Below are positions 26,194 to 34,619 of a DNA stretch of 64,000 nucleotides, in pieces; the first letter of the stretch is position 1, and each line of letters starts with the position of its first letter. The DNA is from Bradyrhizobium sp. BR13661. Lineage in GTDB: Bacteria > Pseudomonadota > Alphaproteobacteria > Rhizobiales > Xanthobacteraceae. The stretch spans positions 46,416-110,415 of the forward strand of contig NZ_JARXWB010000028.1 in assembly GCF_029892425.1 (NCBI RefSeq), read 5' to 3'. Position numbers and translations under genes: made by a program. A model generated the notes under the pieces. The model did no database searches. It was not told the origin of the DNA and saw nothing but the letters and a program-made list of their open reading frames with translations.

Positions 26194-26223
26194 CATGAGG
26201 TACGCGCCTCATTTCACCTCATG
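26194..26223. promoter_or_regulatory. Candidate operator upstream of sugar ABC operon
   Basis: Perfect 8-bp inverted repeat CATGAGGT (26194-26201) and ACCTCATG (26216-26223) separated by 14 nt, about 145 nt before the binding-protein ATG. Size and spacing suit a dimeric repressor, but no regulator gene is adjacent. Confidence 0.4.
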
Positions 26224-26366
26224 GGCCGGCCGGTGACCCGCCCCCTGCCGCAAGGATGCGGACGGCGGCTGACCTGCACGACCCGCGAGAACGAGGCGTG
26301 TGCCCAATTCGGGCTCAAGCAGAGTTGGCCTTCAACGAAGGGCTGACCGCACAAGGGGAGGATGGA

Positions 26367-27320
26367 ATGCAGCGTCTCTTGATCGCAGGTGTATCTGTCG
26401 CGTTTGCAATGGCTCTGGGCCTCGGCTCGGCCAATGCGGCGGACAAGAAGGTTCTGGCCTTCGTCGTCAACGGCGCGTCCGACTTCTGGAAGATCGCGGA
26501 AGCCGGCGTGAAGAAGGCCCAGGGCGAGCTGCCCAACTACAACCTTCAGCTCAAATATCCGGAACAGGCCGCTGCTGCCGTTCAGCAGCGCATGATGGAC
26601 GACCTCGTCGCCGCCGGTGCCGCCGGCATCATGGTCAGCGCGGTCGATCCGAAGAACCAGGTCGAGCACCTCAACAAGATCGCCTCGCAGACGCTGCTGT
26701 TCACCACCGACAGCGATGCGCCGAACTCGAAGCGCATCGCCTATATCGGCTCGTCCAACGTCGATCTCGGCAAGGACGCCGGCAAGCTGATGCTCAAGGC
26801 GTTGCCGAATGGCGGCAAGTGCGTCGGCTTCGTCGGCCTGCCCGGCGCCGATAACGCGCGCGAGCGCATCGAGGGCGTCAAGGAGACCATCAAGGGCTCG
26901 AAGGTCGAGCTGGTCGACGTTCGCGGCGACGAGATCGATCAGACCCGCGCCAAGCGCAACGTCGAGGACATCCTCGCCGCCATGCCCGACGTGAGCTGCC
27001 TGGTCGGCTTCTATTCCTACAACACTCCGCGCATCTACGAAGTGCTGAAGGAGGCCGGCAAACTCGGCAAGATCCAGATCATCGGTTTTGACGAGGATCC
27101 GATCACGCTGGGCGGCGTCAAGGAAGGCGCCATCGCCGGCACCGTCGTGCAGCAGCCGTTCGAGTGGGGCTATCAGGGCATGAAGCTGATGGCGAAGTAC
27201 ATCGAGGGCGACAAATCAGGCGTGCCCGCAGGCGGCATCATCATCGTGCCCGGCAAGGTCATCGACAAAGCCAACGTCGACGACTTCATGGGCTCGATGA
27301 AGACGATGCTCAAGAAGTAG
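26367..27320 (+). CDS. Ribose-type sugar ABC transporter substrate-binding protein
   Basis: Periplasmic sugar receptor of the RbsB/Peripla_BP_4 family, 317 aa. A signal peptide (MQRLLIAGVSVAFAMALGLG...ANA) precedes KKVLAFVVNGASDFW. The ligand-lobe motifs GFDEDP and GTVVQQPFEWGY are typical of the family. The start at 26367 is directly preceded by AAGGGGAGG. First gene of a three-gene importer operon; the sugar cannot be named. Confidence 0.9.
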   Translation: MQRLLIAGVSVAFAMALGLGSANAADKKVLAFVVNGASDFWKIAEAGVKKAQGELPNYNLQLKYPEQAAAAVQQRMMDDLVAAGAAGIMVSAVDPKNQVEHLNKIASQTLLFTTDSDAPNSKRIAYIGSSNVDLGKDAGKLMLKALPNGGKCVGFVGLPGADNARERIEGVKETIKGSKVELVDVRGDEIDQTRAKRNVEDILAAMPDVSCLVGFYSYNTPRIYEVLKEAGKLGKIQIIGFDEDPITLGGVKEGAIAGTVVQQPFEWGYQGMKLMAKYIEGDKSGVPAGGIIIVPGKVIDKANVDDFMGSMKTMLKK

Positions 27321-27350
27321 GAGACGTGCGGGCGTTGCCCGCAACCGTCA

Positions 27351-28868
27351 ATGCCTGAGCCGTTTCTCGAACTCATCGACATCAGCAAGAGCTATCCCGG
27401 CGTGGTCGCACTGGACCACGTCGGCCTTGCCGTGTCGCCGGGCGAGGTGATCGCCCTGATCGGCGAGAACGGTGCCGGCAAGTCGACCCTGATGAAGGTG
27501 CTCGGCGGCGTGGTCGAGCCGAGCGGCGGCAGCATTCGCGTCGACGGCACCGAACGAAGCGCGCTCACGGTGGCCGAGGCGATCGCCGCAGGCATCGCCT
27601 TCGTCCATCAGGAGCTCAATCTCTTCGACAATCTCGACGTCGCCGGCAACGTGTTCATCGGCCGCGAGCCCGTGCATGGCGGGCCCTTGCGGCTGATCGA
27701 CCGCAAGGCGCTTTACGCCAGGACGCAGCCGCTGCTGGACCGGCTGGGAGCAGATTTCGCGCCGGACGCACCGCTCGCCGATCTGTCGCTGGCCCAGCGT
27801 CAGCTCGTCGAGATCATGAAGGCGCTGTCGCTCGATGCGCGCCTCGTCATCATGGACGAGCCGACGTCCAGTCTGACGCTTTCCGAGACCGACCGGCTGA
27901 TGCGGGTCATCGCGGCCCTGAAAGCCGATGGCGTCAGCATCATCTTCATCACCCACCGCCTCAACGAGGTGATGCAATGCGCCGACCGCGCGGTCGTGCT
28001 GCGCGACGGGCGCATGGTCGGCGCGCTCACCCGCGCCGAGCTGTCGCCCGCGGCGATGATCCGCCTGATGATCGGGCGCGACCTCAAATCGCTCTACGTG
28101 CCGCCGGCCGCCCCGCCCGGCGAGGCCGTGCTCGACATCGTCGAGGCCGTCACCGACACCTATCCGGAGCGCGCGGTGAGCCTTTCCGTTCGGCGCGGCG
28201 AGATCTTGGGGCTGGCCGGCCTCGTCGGCTCCGGGCGCACCGAGCTCGCGCGGGCGATCTTTGGTGTCGAACCGCTCAAGGCGGGGGCGATCAAGCTGAA
28301 CGGCGAAGCCATCCGGGTGACGAGCCCGCGCGGGGCGATCGACCACGGCATCTATCTGATCCCGGAGGATCGCAAGGGCTGCGGCCTCCTGCTCGACGTG
28401 TCGATTGCCGAAAACATCTCGCTGCCGGATCTGTCGTCCTATCTGCGCGCATGGCTCGTCAACACCGCACTGGAGACGACGAACGCGCGGGCCCAGCGTG
28501 AGCAGCTCAAGATCCGCGCGCCTGATGTTGCCACCACGGTCGGCTCATTGTCCGGCGGCAATCAGCAGAAGGTCGTATTGGCCAAATGGCTGTCGATGCG
28601 GCCCAAGGTGCTGATCTTCGACGAGCCGACGCGCGGCGTCGACGTCGGCGCCAAGCAGGAGATCTACGAGATGCTGCGCCGGCTGACCGATTCCGGCGTC
28701 GCCATCCTGATGATTTCGAGCGACATGGAAGAGGTGATCGGGGTCAGCGACCGGATCGCCGTCATGCACGAGGGTGCGATCTCGGGTTTCCTCGATCGCA
28801 GCCAGTTCAGCGAACACAACGTGCTCCAGTTGGCCGTCGGCCACGCGGTTGAGATGAGGTTGCCTTGA
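27351..28868 (+). CDS. Sugar ABC transporter ATPase (RbsA/XylG-like, two domains)
   Basis: A 505-aa double ATPase. The N-terminal half has Walker A GENGAGKST (38-46), Walker B VIMDEPTSSL and the Q-loop region around FVHQELNLF. The C-terminal half carries a degenerate P-loop (GLVGSGRTE), the signature LSGGNQQKVVLAKW and FDEPTRGVDVGAK. This order is as in RbsA. It starts 30 nt after the receptor gene and overlaps the permease by 4 nt. Confidence 0.92.
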   Translation: MPEPFLELIDISKSYPGVVALDHVGLAVSPGEVIALIGENGAGKSTLMKVLGGVVEPSGGSIRVDGTERSALTVAEAIAAGIAFVHQELNLFDNLDVAGNVFIGREPVHGGPLRLIDRKALYARTQPLLDRLGADFAPDAPLADLSLAQRQLVEIMKALSLDARLVIMDEPTSSLTLSETDRLMRVIAALKADGVSIIFITHRLNEVMQCADRAVVLRDGRMVGALTRAELSPAAMIRLMIGRDLKSLYVPPAAPPGEAVLDIVEAVTDTYPERAVSLSVRRGEILGLAGLVGSGRTELARAIFGVEPLKAGAIKLNGEAIRVTSPRGAIDHGIYLIPEDRKGCGLLLDVSIAENISLPDLSSYLRAWLVNTALETTNARAQREQLKIRAPDVATTVGSLSGGNQQKVVLAKWLSMRPKVLIFDEPTRGVDVGAKQEIYEMLRRLTDSGVAILMISSDMEEVIGVSDRIAVMHEGAISGFLDRSQFSEHNVLQLAVGHAVEMRLP

Positions 28869-29890
28869 ACAAGAAAGATCTGAGCCTGCTGGTCCTGATC
28901 CTCGTCGTCGGCGCGGTCGTGGCCTTCATCAATCCGCGTTTCCTCTACGTTGGCAACCTCTCCAATACGCTGAACCAGGTCGGGATGTTCGGCATCTTCT
29001 CGATCGCGGAGGCCTTCGTCATCATCATCGGCGGGATCGAGCTCTCGGTCGGATCGGTGATCGCGCTGCTCGGCGTTCTCTTCATCGACCTCATCGTCAA
29101 TCACGACGTCAACTGGATCCTCGCCTTTGCCGCGGTCATCGCGAGCGGCCTCGTGATCGGCCTCGTGCACGGCACGCTGGTGACGCGGATGCACATCCAG
29201 CCGTTCGTGGTGACGCTGTGCGGGCTTTTGATCTATCGCGGCGCGGCGCGCTATTACACCGAGGACGCGACCGCCGGCTTCGGCTTCGGCGCCAGCTTCC
29301 CCACGCTGGAATGGCTGACGGCCGGCCGCACCAATCTGCTCGGCTTTCCGGTGCCACACAGCATCGTGGCGCTGATTGCCATCGCCGCAATTGCATGGGT
29401 GCTGCTGCACCGCTCGGTGTTCGGCCGCTATCTCTACGCCGTCGGCAAGAACGAGGAGGCCGCGCGCTATTCCGGCATCCGCTCCGAGCGCGTGATGGTG
29501 TCCGCCTACGTCATCTGCGGCGGACTGACCGCGTTTGCCGCGATCCTGTTCGCGATGTACACCCGCTCGATCTCGCCGGCCGTGCACGGCTCGTTCTACG
29601 AGCTCTATGCCATCGCCGCGGCCGTGCTCGGCGGCTGCTCCTTGCGCGGCGGCGAAGGCTCGATCGTCGGCGTCGTGCTCGGCACCGTGCTGCTCCAGGT
29701 GCTGCAGAACCTGGTCAATCTGCTGGGCATCCCGAGCTCGCTGAACTTCGCCGTCATGGGCGCGGTGATCCTGATCGGCGTGCTCGCCGACCAGTATCTC
29801 GTCCAGCGGCGGCAACGCGTGAACACCGCCAAAGGCCGTGAGGCTGCCAGCATTGCGTCTGCCCCACTCGAGCCGATGAAGGTGGAGTGA
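28865..29890 (+). CDS. Sugar ABC transporter permease (RbsC-like)
   Basis: A 341-aa permease with about ten hydrophobic segments; GGIELSVGSVIALLG near residue 57 and LHRSVFGRYLYAVGKNEEAARYSGI are RbsC signatures. It begins with TTG at 28865 overlapping the ATPase stop (TTGA). Last gene of the operon. Beyond it the window becomes an accessory region. Confidence 0.92.
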   Translation: MNKKDLSLLVLILVVGAVVAFINPRFLYVGNLSNTLNQVGMFGIFSIAEAFVIIIGGIELSVGSVIALLGVLFIDLIVNHDVNWILAFAAVIASGLVIGLVHGTLVTRMHIQPFVVTLCGLLIYRGAARYYTEDATAGFGFGASFPTLEWLTAGRTNLLGFPVPHSIVALIAIAAIAWVLLHRSVFGRYLYAVGKNEEAARYSGIRSERVMVSAYVICGGLTAFAAILFAMYTRSISPAVHGSFYELYAIAAAVLGGCSLRGGEGSIVGVVLGTVLLQVLQNLVNLLGIPSSLNFAVMGAVILIGVLADQYLVQRRQRVNTAKGREAASIASAPLEPMKVE

Positions 29891-30089
29891 GGGAAGGCAC
29901 AAAACAACCCCATGCACAGTAGGCGCGGATAATTAAATCAAGGACTTAAAGCGCGATGCGAGCGGAATGACCGGTCATCGCGAATGAGCCCGCTGCTCGA
30001 TCACGCGATTTCTTAAAAACCGAATATCACTTGTCCCGTCGGGCAAAACAGGCGTATGCTGGCATCATCGGGATTGTTGTGCGGTCCCC
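29891..30089. other. Intergenic left edge of the accessory region
   Basis: No gene. It contains a 12-bp perfect palindrome ATGACCGGTCAT (29967-29978) and a CCCGTCGGG-containing stretch at about 30033-30053 that resembles dispersed rhizobial intergenic sequence. Confidence 0.4.
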
Positions 30090-30182
30090 CTATTGGACGC
30101 AGTCGGCGGCCTCGTCCAACAGCCACGCAACGAATGCCTTCACCCGAGCATCACTTGCCAGGACCGCGGGCCAGCGCGCGGC
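30090..30182 (-). pseudogene. LysR-type regulator, 3' remnant
   Basis: Minus-strand reading gives about 30 residues ending in a stop at 30090 (ARWPAVLASDARVKAFV, then AWLLDEAADCVQ). This matches the usual C-terminal end of LysR-family regulators (WPAVLxxDxRVxAFxDxL). A TAA stop at 30185-30183 precedes it in frame, so only the tail remains. Its 5' side joins the transposase remnant described next. Confidence 0.5.
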
Positions 30183-30241
30183 TTATTCGGCAGCATCGGC
30201 TTAGTGGCAAACCACTCGTAGTCCGTGAGTTCGTAGCGCAT
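30178..30241 (-). mobile_element. IS5-type transposase, N-terminal remnant
   Basis: From the ATG at 30241 the minus strand reads MRYELTDYEWFATKPMLPNK, then PR, the typical first 22 residues of IS5-group transposases of rhizobia. Similarity stops at about 30178, where the LysR tail begins in another frame. The IS is therefore truncated after its first ~65 coding nt. Confidence 0.6.
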
Positions 30242-30353
30242 GATTCGGCGCCTTCCGTTGGGTGGCTTGAATCATGGCTCGGCTGTCAGGCTCAACAGGT
30301 CGCTATGTACCCGGAAGCAGACCTATTATGCTCACCTTGAGTTTTGACGTTCA

Positions 30354-30370
30354 TGACCCTAAGCGGACAT
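30354..30370 (+). repeat. Partial end of the 117-bp repeat family
   Basis: TGACCCTAAGCGGACAT matches the 3' terminal motif of the repeats found between 31 and 36 kb. It sits just beyond the 3' end of the minus-strand membrane-protein gene. The rest of the element is not clear. Confidence 0.45.
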
Positions 30371-30382
30371 GGAATGGTGCCA

Positions 30383-30826
30383 TCACTGCACGCGTGCCGA
30401 CCCGGTCTGTCGCTTTGCCAGCCACCAGTACAGCCCAGCCGTCACAAGCCCGGCGAGCGGAAACAGCGCCGTGATCGGATCGGCAGCCCAGCGCAGGAAG
30501 AATACAAAGAAGTTCACGAACGGGGGGCCAGAGTGGGGACCGCTGCCGCTCCAGCTAATCAATATCAGCGGCAAGATCACCACTGCGCCCAGTACAAATC
30601 CAAGCAGGCAGACCTTAACGCCAGTCATCTGATGCGACAAAGAGAGCAGGAACAGGCAGGGCAGGAAAAGGAAAATCGTGGCGCCATAAGACAAGATGCA
30701 ACTCACGCCCAGCAGAGTCGGGAATGCCCGCAACGGGTCGCCGGTCAGGACAATGATCATCGTACCGCTGAAAATCAGCGGCACCAACAACGGCGCCAGG
30801 ATCAGGCTGGTCCAACTGAATCGCAT
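30383..30826 (-). CDS. Small integral membrane protein, function unknown
   Basis: A 147-aa protein with four hydrophobic segments (about residues 7-27, 38-62, 72-94 and 112-137) and a short basic tail (AKRQTGSARVQ). No family was recognised. The ATG at 30826 has GGAAAG upstream. It is the only minus-strand gene of the 30-35.7 kb block. A repeat end lies just past its stop. Confidence 0.6.
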   Translation of the reverse strand: MRFSWTSLILAPLLVPLIFSGTMIIVLTGDPLRAFPTLLGVSCILSYGATIFLFLPCLFLLSLSHQMTGVKVCLLGFVLGAVVILPLILISWSGSGPHSGPPFVNFFVFFLRWAADPITALFPLAGLVTAGLYWWLAKRQTGSARVQ

Positions 30827-31145
30827 CGCCGTCTTTCCGAGGAGTGCCTGCTGCCGCGGGGCCAGGCGTCAGGTCCAGATGCCCTTCAAGCAGATGAACC
30901 CGCACCGACGCCGTTCATTTTTGGTAGCATGCGGTCGCTTGAGGGTTCAATCTTGGCTGGGCTCAATCTGCTTCAAGCCGTGATCCGGCGCACCTGGCCA
31001 ATCGATCTGGCCCGCTGAAACAACCGGCAAATCCAAAGCTCTTCCACCTTAAGACGAGCAGTGGCGCCGGCTCAAGGGCACTGCCGACGTTGATTACAAT
31101 TACTGAAAGCGTGGTCGAATAACGGTTCGTTTTGCCCCGCTGCTT
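30827..31145. other. Intergenic, nothing recognised
   Basis: 319 nt between the minus-strand membrane-protein start and the first full repeat. No ORF, hairpin or IS end stood out. Confidence 0.4.
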
Positions 31146-31261
31146 GAGTCTGATTCTGGCCCGAAGGCGAAGATCTCAATGGCATCCGCCATGTCAGCAG
31201 TCGATGCCAGACCGGATAGTGGCGGCGTGCCGAAATCGAGGTGAATGACCCGAAGCCGACG
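31146..31261 (+). repeat. 117-bp repeat family, copy A
   Basis: 116 bp. It shares with the copies at 32400 and 34959 the core GGCCCGAAGGCGA, ATGGCATCCGCCATG, CAGCAGTCG, GTGCCGAAATCGA and the end TGACCCGAAGCCGAC. It lies just before the first array ORF. The frame of that ORF opens inside this copy, but its real start is downstream. Confidence 0.8.
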
Positions 31262-31312
31262 CAGCTGCCGCAGCGTGCTACGGTGCCTCCTGGTGTGAGC
31301 GGAACTGTTGGA

Positions 31313-31870
31313 ATGACAAGTGCGAATATGGATCACGTCAAACTGTGGCCGACTGCGTGGGCCGTTTTGTTTCCGGCTATTTTGATCATCCTTTGGAGCG
31401 GACCGTTTGGTCTGGTCTTCTTGGGCGCGCCCATCCTGCTCCTGGTGTGGGCCTGCTCAGCGCTACTCGCCTCAGGTCTAGCGATTTTTTCAGCACGTGC
31501 CCATAACTGGCGGCGAGCCATTTCGATGTCAGTACTGCCACTCGCCACGCTTATCGCAATCGCTAATGCCGGTACCGTTTGGTCGCTCGCAATGGACATT
31601 GGGGAGAGGCTCCATTTCCAAGTCATGCGCCGGAGCTATCTCGTGGATGTGGCGAACCTTCCGTCTGCTGGCGAACCTCGGTTCGCGATGTGGAACTGGG
31701 GTGGATTTGGAACTGGCCACGGTGTTGTCTACGACGAGAGCGATGAAATAGCCTTGTCGGAGCAATCGCCCGCGTGGAAAGAGAGGGTTGCGAATACAGA
31801 GGTTGGAATGTGCGGCGCATCGGGGACGCCGCTAGGGGAGCATTTCTACCTCGTTGGGACTGGCTGCTGA
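31313..31870 (+). CDS. Membrane-anchored protein of unknown function (array ORF 1)
   Basis: About 185 aa with three hydrophobic segments in the first ~100 residues (PTAWAVLFPAILIILW, then GLVFLGAPILLLVWAC, then a third around ISMSVLPLATLIAIA), and a polar C-terminal domain containing MWNWGGFGTGHGVVYDES and one Cys pair (VGMCGASG...VGTGC). No family recognised. ATG 31313 and ATG 31328 are both possible; an upstream GTG lies inside the repeat and is rejected. Confidence 0.6.
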   Translation: MTSANMDHVKLWPTAWAVLFPAILIILWSGPFGLVFLGAPILLLVWACSALLASGLAIFSARAHNWRRAISMSVLPLATLIAIANAGTVWSLAMDIGERLHFQVMRRSYLVDVANLPSAGEPRFAMWNWGGFGTGHGVVYDESDEIALSEQSPAWKERVANTEVGMCGASGTPLGEHFYLVGTGC

Positions 31871-31926
31871 TACCAGCCCTTCTTGCTCAGACGAACCATG
31901 CCCTCTTCAAACCGAACGGCCGCTCC

Positions 31927-31943
31927 TGGACCCGAAACGGACT
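31927..31943 (+). repeat. Degenerate end of the 117-bp repeat family
   Basis: TGGACCCGAAACGGACT resembles the conserved 3' end TGACCC(A/G)AAGCGGACC and lies 57 nt after the stop of array ORF 1. The body of the element is not recognisable. Confidence 0.4.
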
Positions 31944-31996
31944 TAGTCGTGCTATGCTGTCCTTAGCGTGGTGCAGTCCAATTCAGAGGTCTTGCT

Positions 31997-32341
31997 TTGG
32001 TAATCGCAACTCACTTGTCGAAATGCGCGTTCATCCTTGGGCTCTTGACGCCATCCGGCGTTCTGGCAGCACCCTTCTTCGGCGTGCAATGCACTCATGT
32101 GTGGGGATTGGACGCAGTCGTGCAAGTGCAAGCGCCGATTGCTGCCGGCCCGAACGCGATCCAAGACACGAGAAAAAGCTTGATTGACCACTTTGGCGAA
32201 CCTGCGTCCGAAAAACAAATTCCCGATGGCGTCGCATTGGCCTGGGTCACTACCGGGCGAAACTCCGTGCCGATAGGGCGGAACGTTGACATTCAAATTG
32301 TGCGGGGCACGCTCCGCATCACCTGTGGGTCAACTTTCTAA
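31997..32341 (+). CDS. Small exported protein (array ORF 2)
   Basis: A 114-aa protein with a signal peptide (FILGLLTPSGVLAAP) and two Cys (VQCTHVW and RITCGSTF at the end) that may form a disulfide. The TTG start at 31997 is supported by AGAGGT at 31985-31990; no ATG gives a usable signal peptide. It has a segment DTRKSLIDHFGEPASEKQIPDG, of a kind seen in small periplasmic proteins. Function unknown. Confidence 0.55.
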   Translation: MVIATHLSKCAFILGLLTPSGVLAAPFFGVQCTHVWGLDAVVQVQAPIAAGPNAIQDTRKSLIDHFGEPASEKQIPDGVALAWVTTGRNSVPIGRNVDIQIVRGTLRITCGSTF

Positions 32342-32399
32342 GTCTAGATATCCACGATGCGGAAAGCGCCATGCAACGAGCGTTTTGGATAGTGATGCT

Positions 32400-32517
32400 G
32401 GTCCGCCTCTGGCCCGAAGGCGATGATCGCAATGGCATCCGCCATGTCAGCAGTCGCGGCCAGACTGGACATAGTGGCGACGCGCCGAAATCAACGTGAA
32501 TGACCCGAAGCCGACCT
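32400..32517 (+). repeat. 117-bp repeat family, copy B
   Basis: 118 bp, starting GGTCCGCCTCTGGCCC and ending TGACCCGAAGCCGACCT; the two ends are imperfect inverted repeats of each other. It starts 58 nt after array ORF 2. Core sequence is nearly identical to copies A and C. Confidence 0.85.
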
Positions 32518-32602
32518 GTTCCTCAAATTTTAGCATTTCACCGAGTGTCCAATTGACTCGACCAGCGTACGGTCGGCTGCGGGTTTGCAGCGAGACTCAC
32601 CG

Positions 32603-33058
32603 ATGCCAGTGATATCGATACTAATTGTCGTATTGATCACGTTCGCGCTGCTCATGACGTACACGACTTTCGGTCCGCAGCGAGTGGGGGCAGTGAGGAG
32701 AACTCTCGTGTTCTCGGTACTCGGACCCGCGCTTTGTGTAGCATCGGCGGTCTTGATTGAGCTGGCCGCAGGAAGAGTTCCTGAGGAAGGCGTCGTCTAT
32801 GCCTTCCTGTTCTCGCTTATCGTTTCGATTATCACCGGGCCAATCGACGGTTACCTCGCACATTTCATCCCCTTGCAACTAAGGGCACCTCTGAGCGCAA
32901 TAGTTGGCGCGGCGACCGTCTGGTTTCTGCTATTTTCGTTAACGAGACTTACGAGGCAGTACATGACGGCCGGCGAGTGGACGCTCGTTTTGTCGGGAGC
33001 GCTGTGCATGGGGGTATGCTCTCTACTATCGGGACCTTCCCGTGATGAGGCGAGCTAA
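32603..33058 (+). CDS. Four-helix membrane protein, function unknown (array ORF 3)
   Basis: A 151-aa protein with four hydrophobic segments (ISILIVVLITFALLM; VFSVLGPALCVASAVLI; VVYAFLFSLIVSIITG; then SAIVGAATVWFLLFS) and a final one near LVLSGALCMGVCSLL. No family recognised. An earlier TTG at 32585 is less likely than the ATG at 32603. A repeat begins directly after its stop codon. Confidence 0.6.
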   Translation: MPVISILIVVLITFALLMTYTTFGPQRVGAVRRTLVFSVLGPALCVASAVLIELAAGRVPEEGVVYAFLFSLIVSIITGPIDGYLAHFIPLQLRAPLSAIVGAATVWFLLFSLTRLTRQYMTAGEWTLVLSGALCMGVCSLLSGPSRDEAS

Positions 33059-33175
33059 GGTCGGTTGTTGGCCCATCTGAGAAGCTGCGCCGCGTCTGTC
33101 GCAGGTCCGCTCATTGGGACAGAGCGGAGCAGATGTGCTCAACCTGAGTTCTTCGCATTTTGACCCAAACCGGCC
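33059..33175 (+). repeat. 117-bp repeat family, copy G
   Basis: 117 bp, starting GGTCGGTTGTTGGCCC immediately after the TAA of array ORF 3 and ending TTTGACCCAAACCGGCCA. The terminal inverted repeats are conserved while the middle differs from copies A-C; it shares an internal GGTCCGCT with copies E and F. Confidence 0.65.
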
Positions 33176-33239
33176 ATTGACCAAACACCTGACCATCCCA
33201 GTTATTCAAAGGTTCGACTGGCCGCTCTGGTGTAAGACA

Positions 33240-33896
33240 ATGCTGACGCAAATTTACGAAGTCGCGACACCTGCGGAAGCCGAGGCAATATCGGCGATCG
33301 GCGTGGATCATGTTGGGGTGCTCGTAGGGGATGGTGCCTTCCCCCGCGAGCTTTCGGTTCAGAAGGCGTCAACCGTTATGAAGATGGTCCGGGCGCCATC
33401 CGTACTTTCCGCGCTGTTTCTCTCGGCGGATATCGCCCTTATCGAACGGATGGCACGAGAGCTTGATCCGCCCATCGTCCATCTCGGCGCATCAACCGAA
33501 TTGCTGACGCCTGATCTCGTCGTGGCGCTCCGAAAGTCTCTACCAAAAGTCAAATTCATGCGTAGCGTACCTGTCACGGGACCTGAGGCGGTGAGTGTGG
33601 CGCAAGCATACGATCAAATCGTCGACTGGATCCTGCTTGACAGTCATCGCATAGGTGATCTGCAAATTGGTGCTCAGGGCGTGACGCACGACTGGAGCAT
33701 CGGTCGGATGATAGTGGAGAATGTTCGTACCCCAGTAATACTTGCTGGCGGGCTCGGACCAGACAATGTCAAAAGAGCTATAGGGTCGGTGCGGCCTGCC
33801 GGCGTCGATTCAAAAACAAGAACCGACCAAGAGGGCACTCACTCAAAAGACCTAAGCAAGGTCGAAGCCTTCTATCGTGCTGCGACGAGCAATTAA
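33240..33896 (+). CDS. TrpF/HisA-barrel protein lacking the PRAI catalytic Cys (array ORF 4)
   Basis: A 218-aa beta/alpha-barrel resembling phosphoribosylanthranilate isomerase. Recognisable are the alternation VDHVGVLVG, PKVKFMRSVPV, DWILLDSH (with the conserved acid Asp), VTHDWSIG, TPVILAGGLGPDNV and GVDSKT. The family N-terminal motif KICG, whose Cys is the general base, is replaced by QIYE. It is therefore probably not a working TrpF and may act on another phosphosugar-like ligand. Start at ATG 33240; an upstream frame runs back into a repeat. Confidence 0.7.
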   Translation: MLTQIYEVATPAEAEAISAIGVDHVGVLVGDGAFPRELSVQKASTVMKMVRAPSVLSALFLSADIALIERMARELDPPIVHLGASTELLTPDLVVALRKSLPKVKFMRSVPVTGPEAVSVAQAYDQIVDWILLDSHRIGDLQIGAQGVTHDWSIGRMIVENVRTPVILAGGLGPDNVKRAIGSVRPAGVDSKTRTDQEGTHSKDLSKVEAFYRAATSN

Positions 33897-33901
33897 ATTG
33901 C

Positions 33902-34019
33902 ACTTCTCTTTCCGGCCCTTGGCGTCGCCCCGATACTCCCCCTTGGCGTCAGGTCTTTGACGTAGACCGGACGCGACCGCGGTCACTCTTGATCGAGGCG
34001 AATGACCCAAGGTTGACCT
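33902..34019 (+). repeat. 117-bp repeat family, copy D (diverged)
   Basis: 118 bp starting 6 nt after array ORF 4. It keeps GGCCC at the expected offset, AGACCGGACG..., TGATCGAGGCGAATGACCC and the end GTTGACCT. It is a diverged member of the A-B-C subgroup. Confidence 0.6.
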
Positions 34020-34145
34020 CGCTCCATTGTCTGGTCGCGTTGAGAGGTTAAAATTTCGGCAACCAATCCGCCGTCAACGTGGTGACCGGGGGAATGATGA
34101 TGATCTACAACCTCTGATCAATCTCACGTTTGAACGGAGGTTTGG

Positions 34146-34361
34146 TTGTCCCTGCTATTGCCAATTTGGTTTATGGTCGGAGCGTGGGCTCTGGTATGGG
34201 CTGCCCGCAAGTTGATCCGAGAGGAGAGGCAGATATCCAACCGGGACCGTTCTTATTATCGAAGCAGCGATAGCAACCTTTTAAGACTGATCTTCTATTT
34301 TATCCTTTGGTGTTCGGCCGGGACCCTACTGTACGTCCTGTGGCTCCATGTCACCGGGTAG
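34146..34361 (+). CDS. 71-aa two-helix membrane protein (array ORF 5)
   Basis: A 71-aa protein with hydrophobic segments at residues ~3-19 (LLLPIWFMVGAWALVWA) and ~48-68 (LIFYFILWCSAGTLLYVLW) and a charged loop between them (REERQISNRDRSYYRSSDS). The TTG start at 34146 is strongly supported by GGAGG at 34136-34140, five nt upstream. Function unknown. Confidence 0.6.
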   Translation: MSLLLPIWFMVGAWALVWAARKLIREERQISNRDRSYYRSSDSNLLRLIFYFILWCSAGTLLYVLWLHVTG

Positions 34362-34416
34362 TTGGCGATCAAGATCTAGCCGTCTGAAAATTTTAAACTG
34401 AGACACCCACCGCTGA

Positions 34417-34533
34417 TGTCCGCTGTTGGCCCGTGGCTGACCTCGGCCCAGAGCGCGGCGATGTCCGCTTGCGAGAGATGACCCGACCAGGGCATGTTGG
34501 CTGCCGAGGGCAGCCTTTGACCCAAAGCGGGCC
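34417..34533 (+). repeat. 117-bp repeat family, copy E
   Basis: 117 bp, TGTCCGCTGTTGGCCC at the left and TTTGACCCAAAGCGGGCC at the right, 55 nt after array ORF 5. The middle has an extra internal TGTCCGCTT and GGCTGCCGAGGGCAGCC, shared with copy F. Confidence 0.8.
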
Positions 34534-34619
34534 TGACCTTCACACAGGTCGACTAAACCATTTGTTCATACAACCAACCGACACTTCCTTTAGGTTGCGC
34601 ACCAATCATCGGGGCGTCG

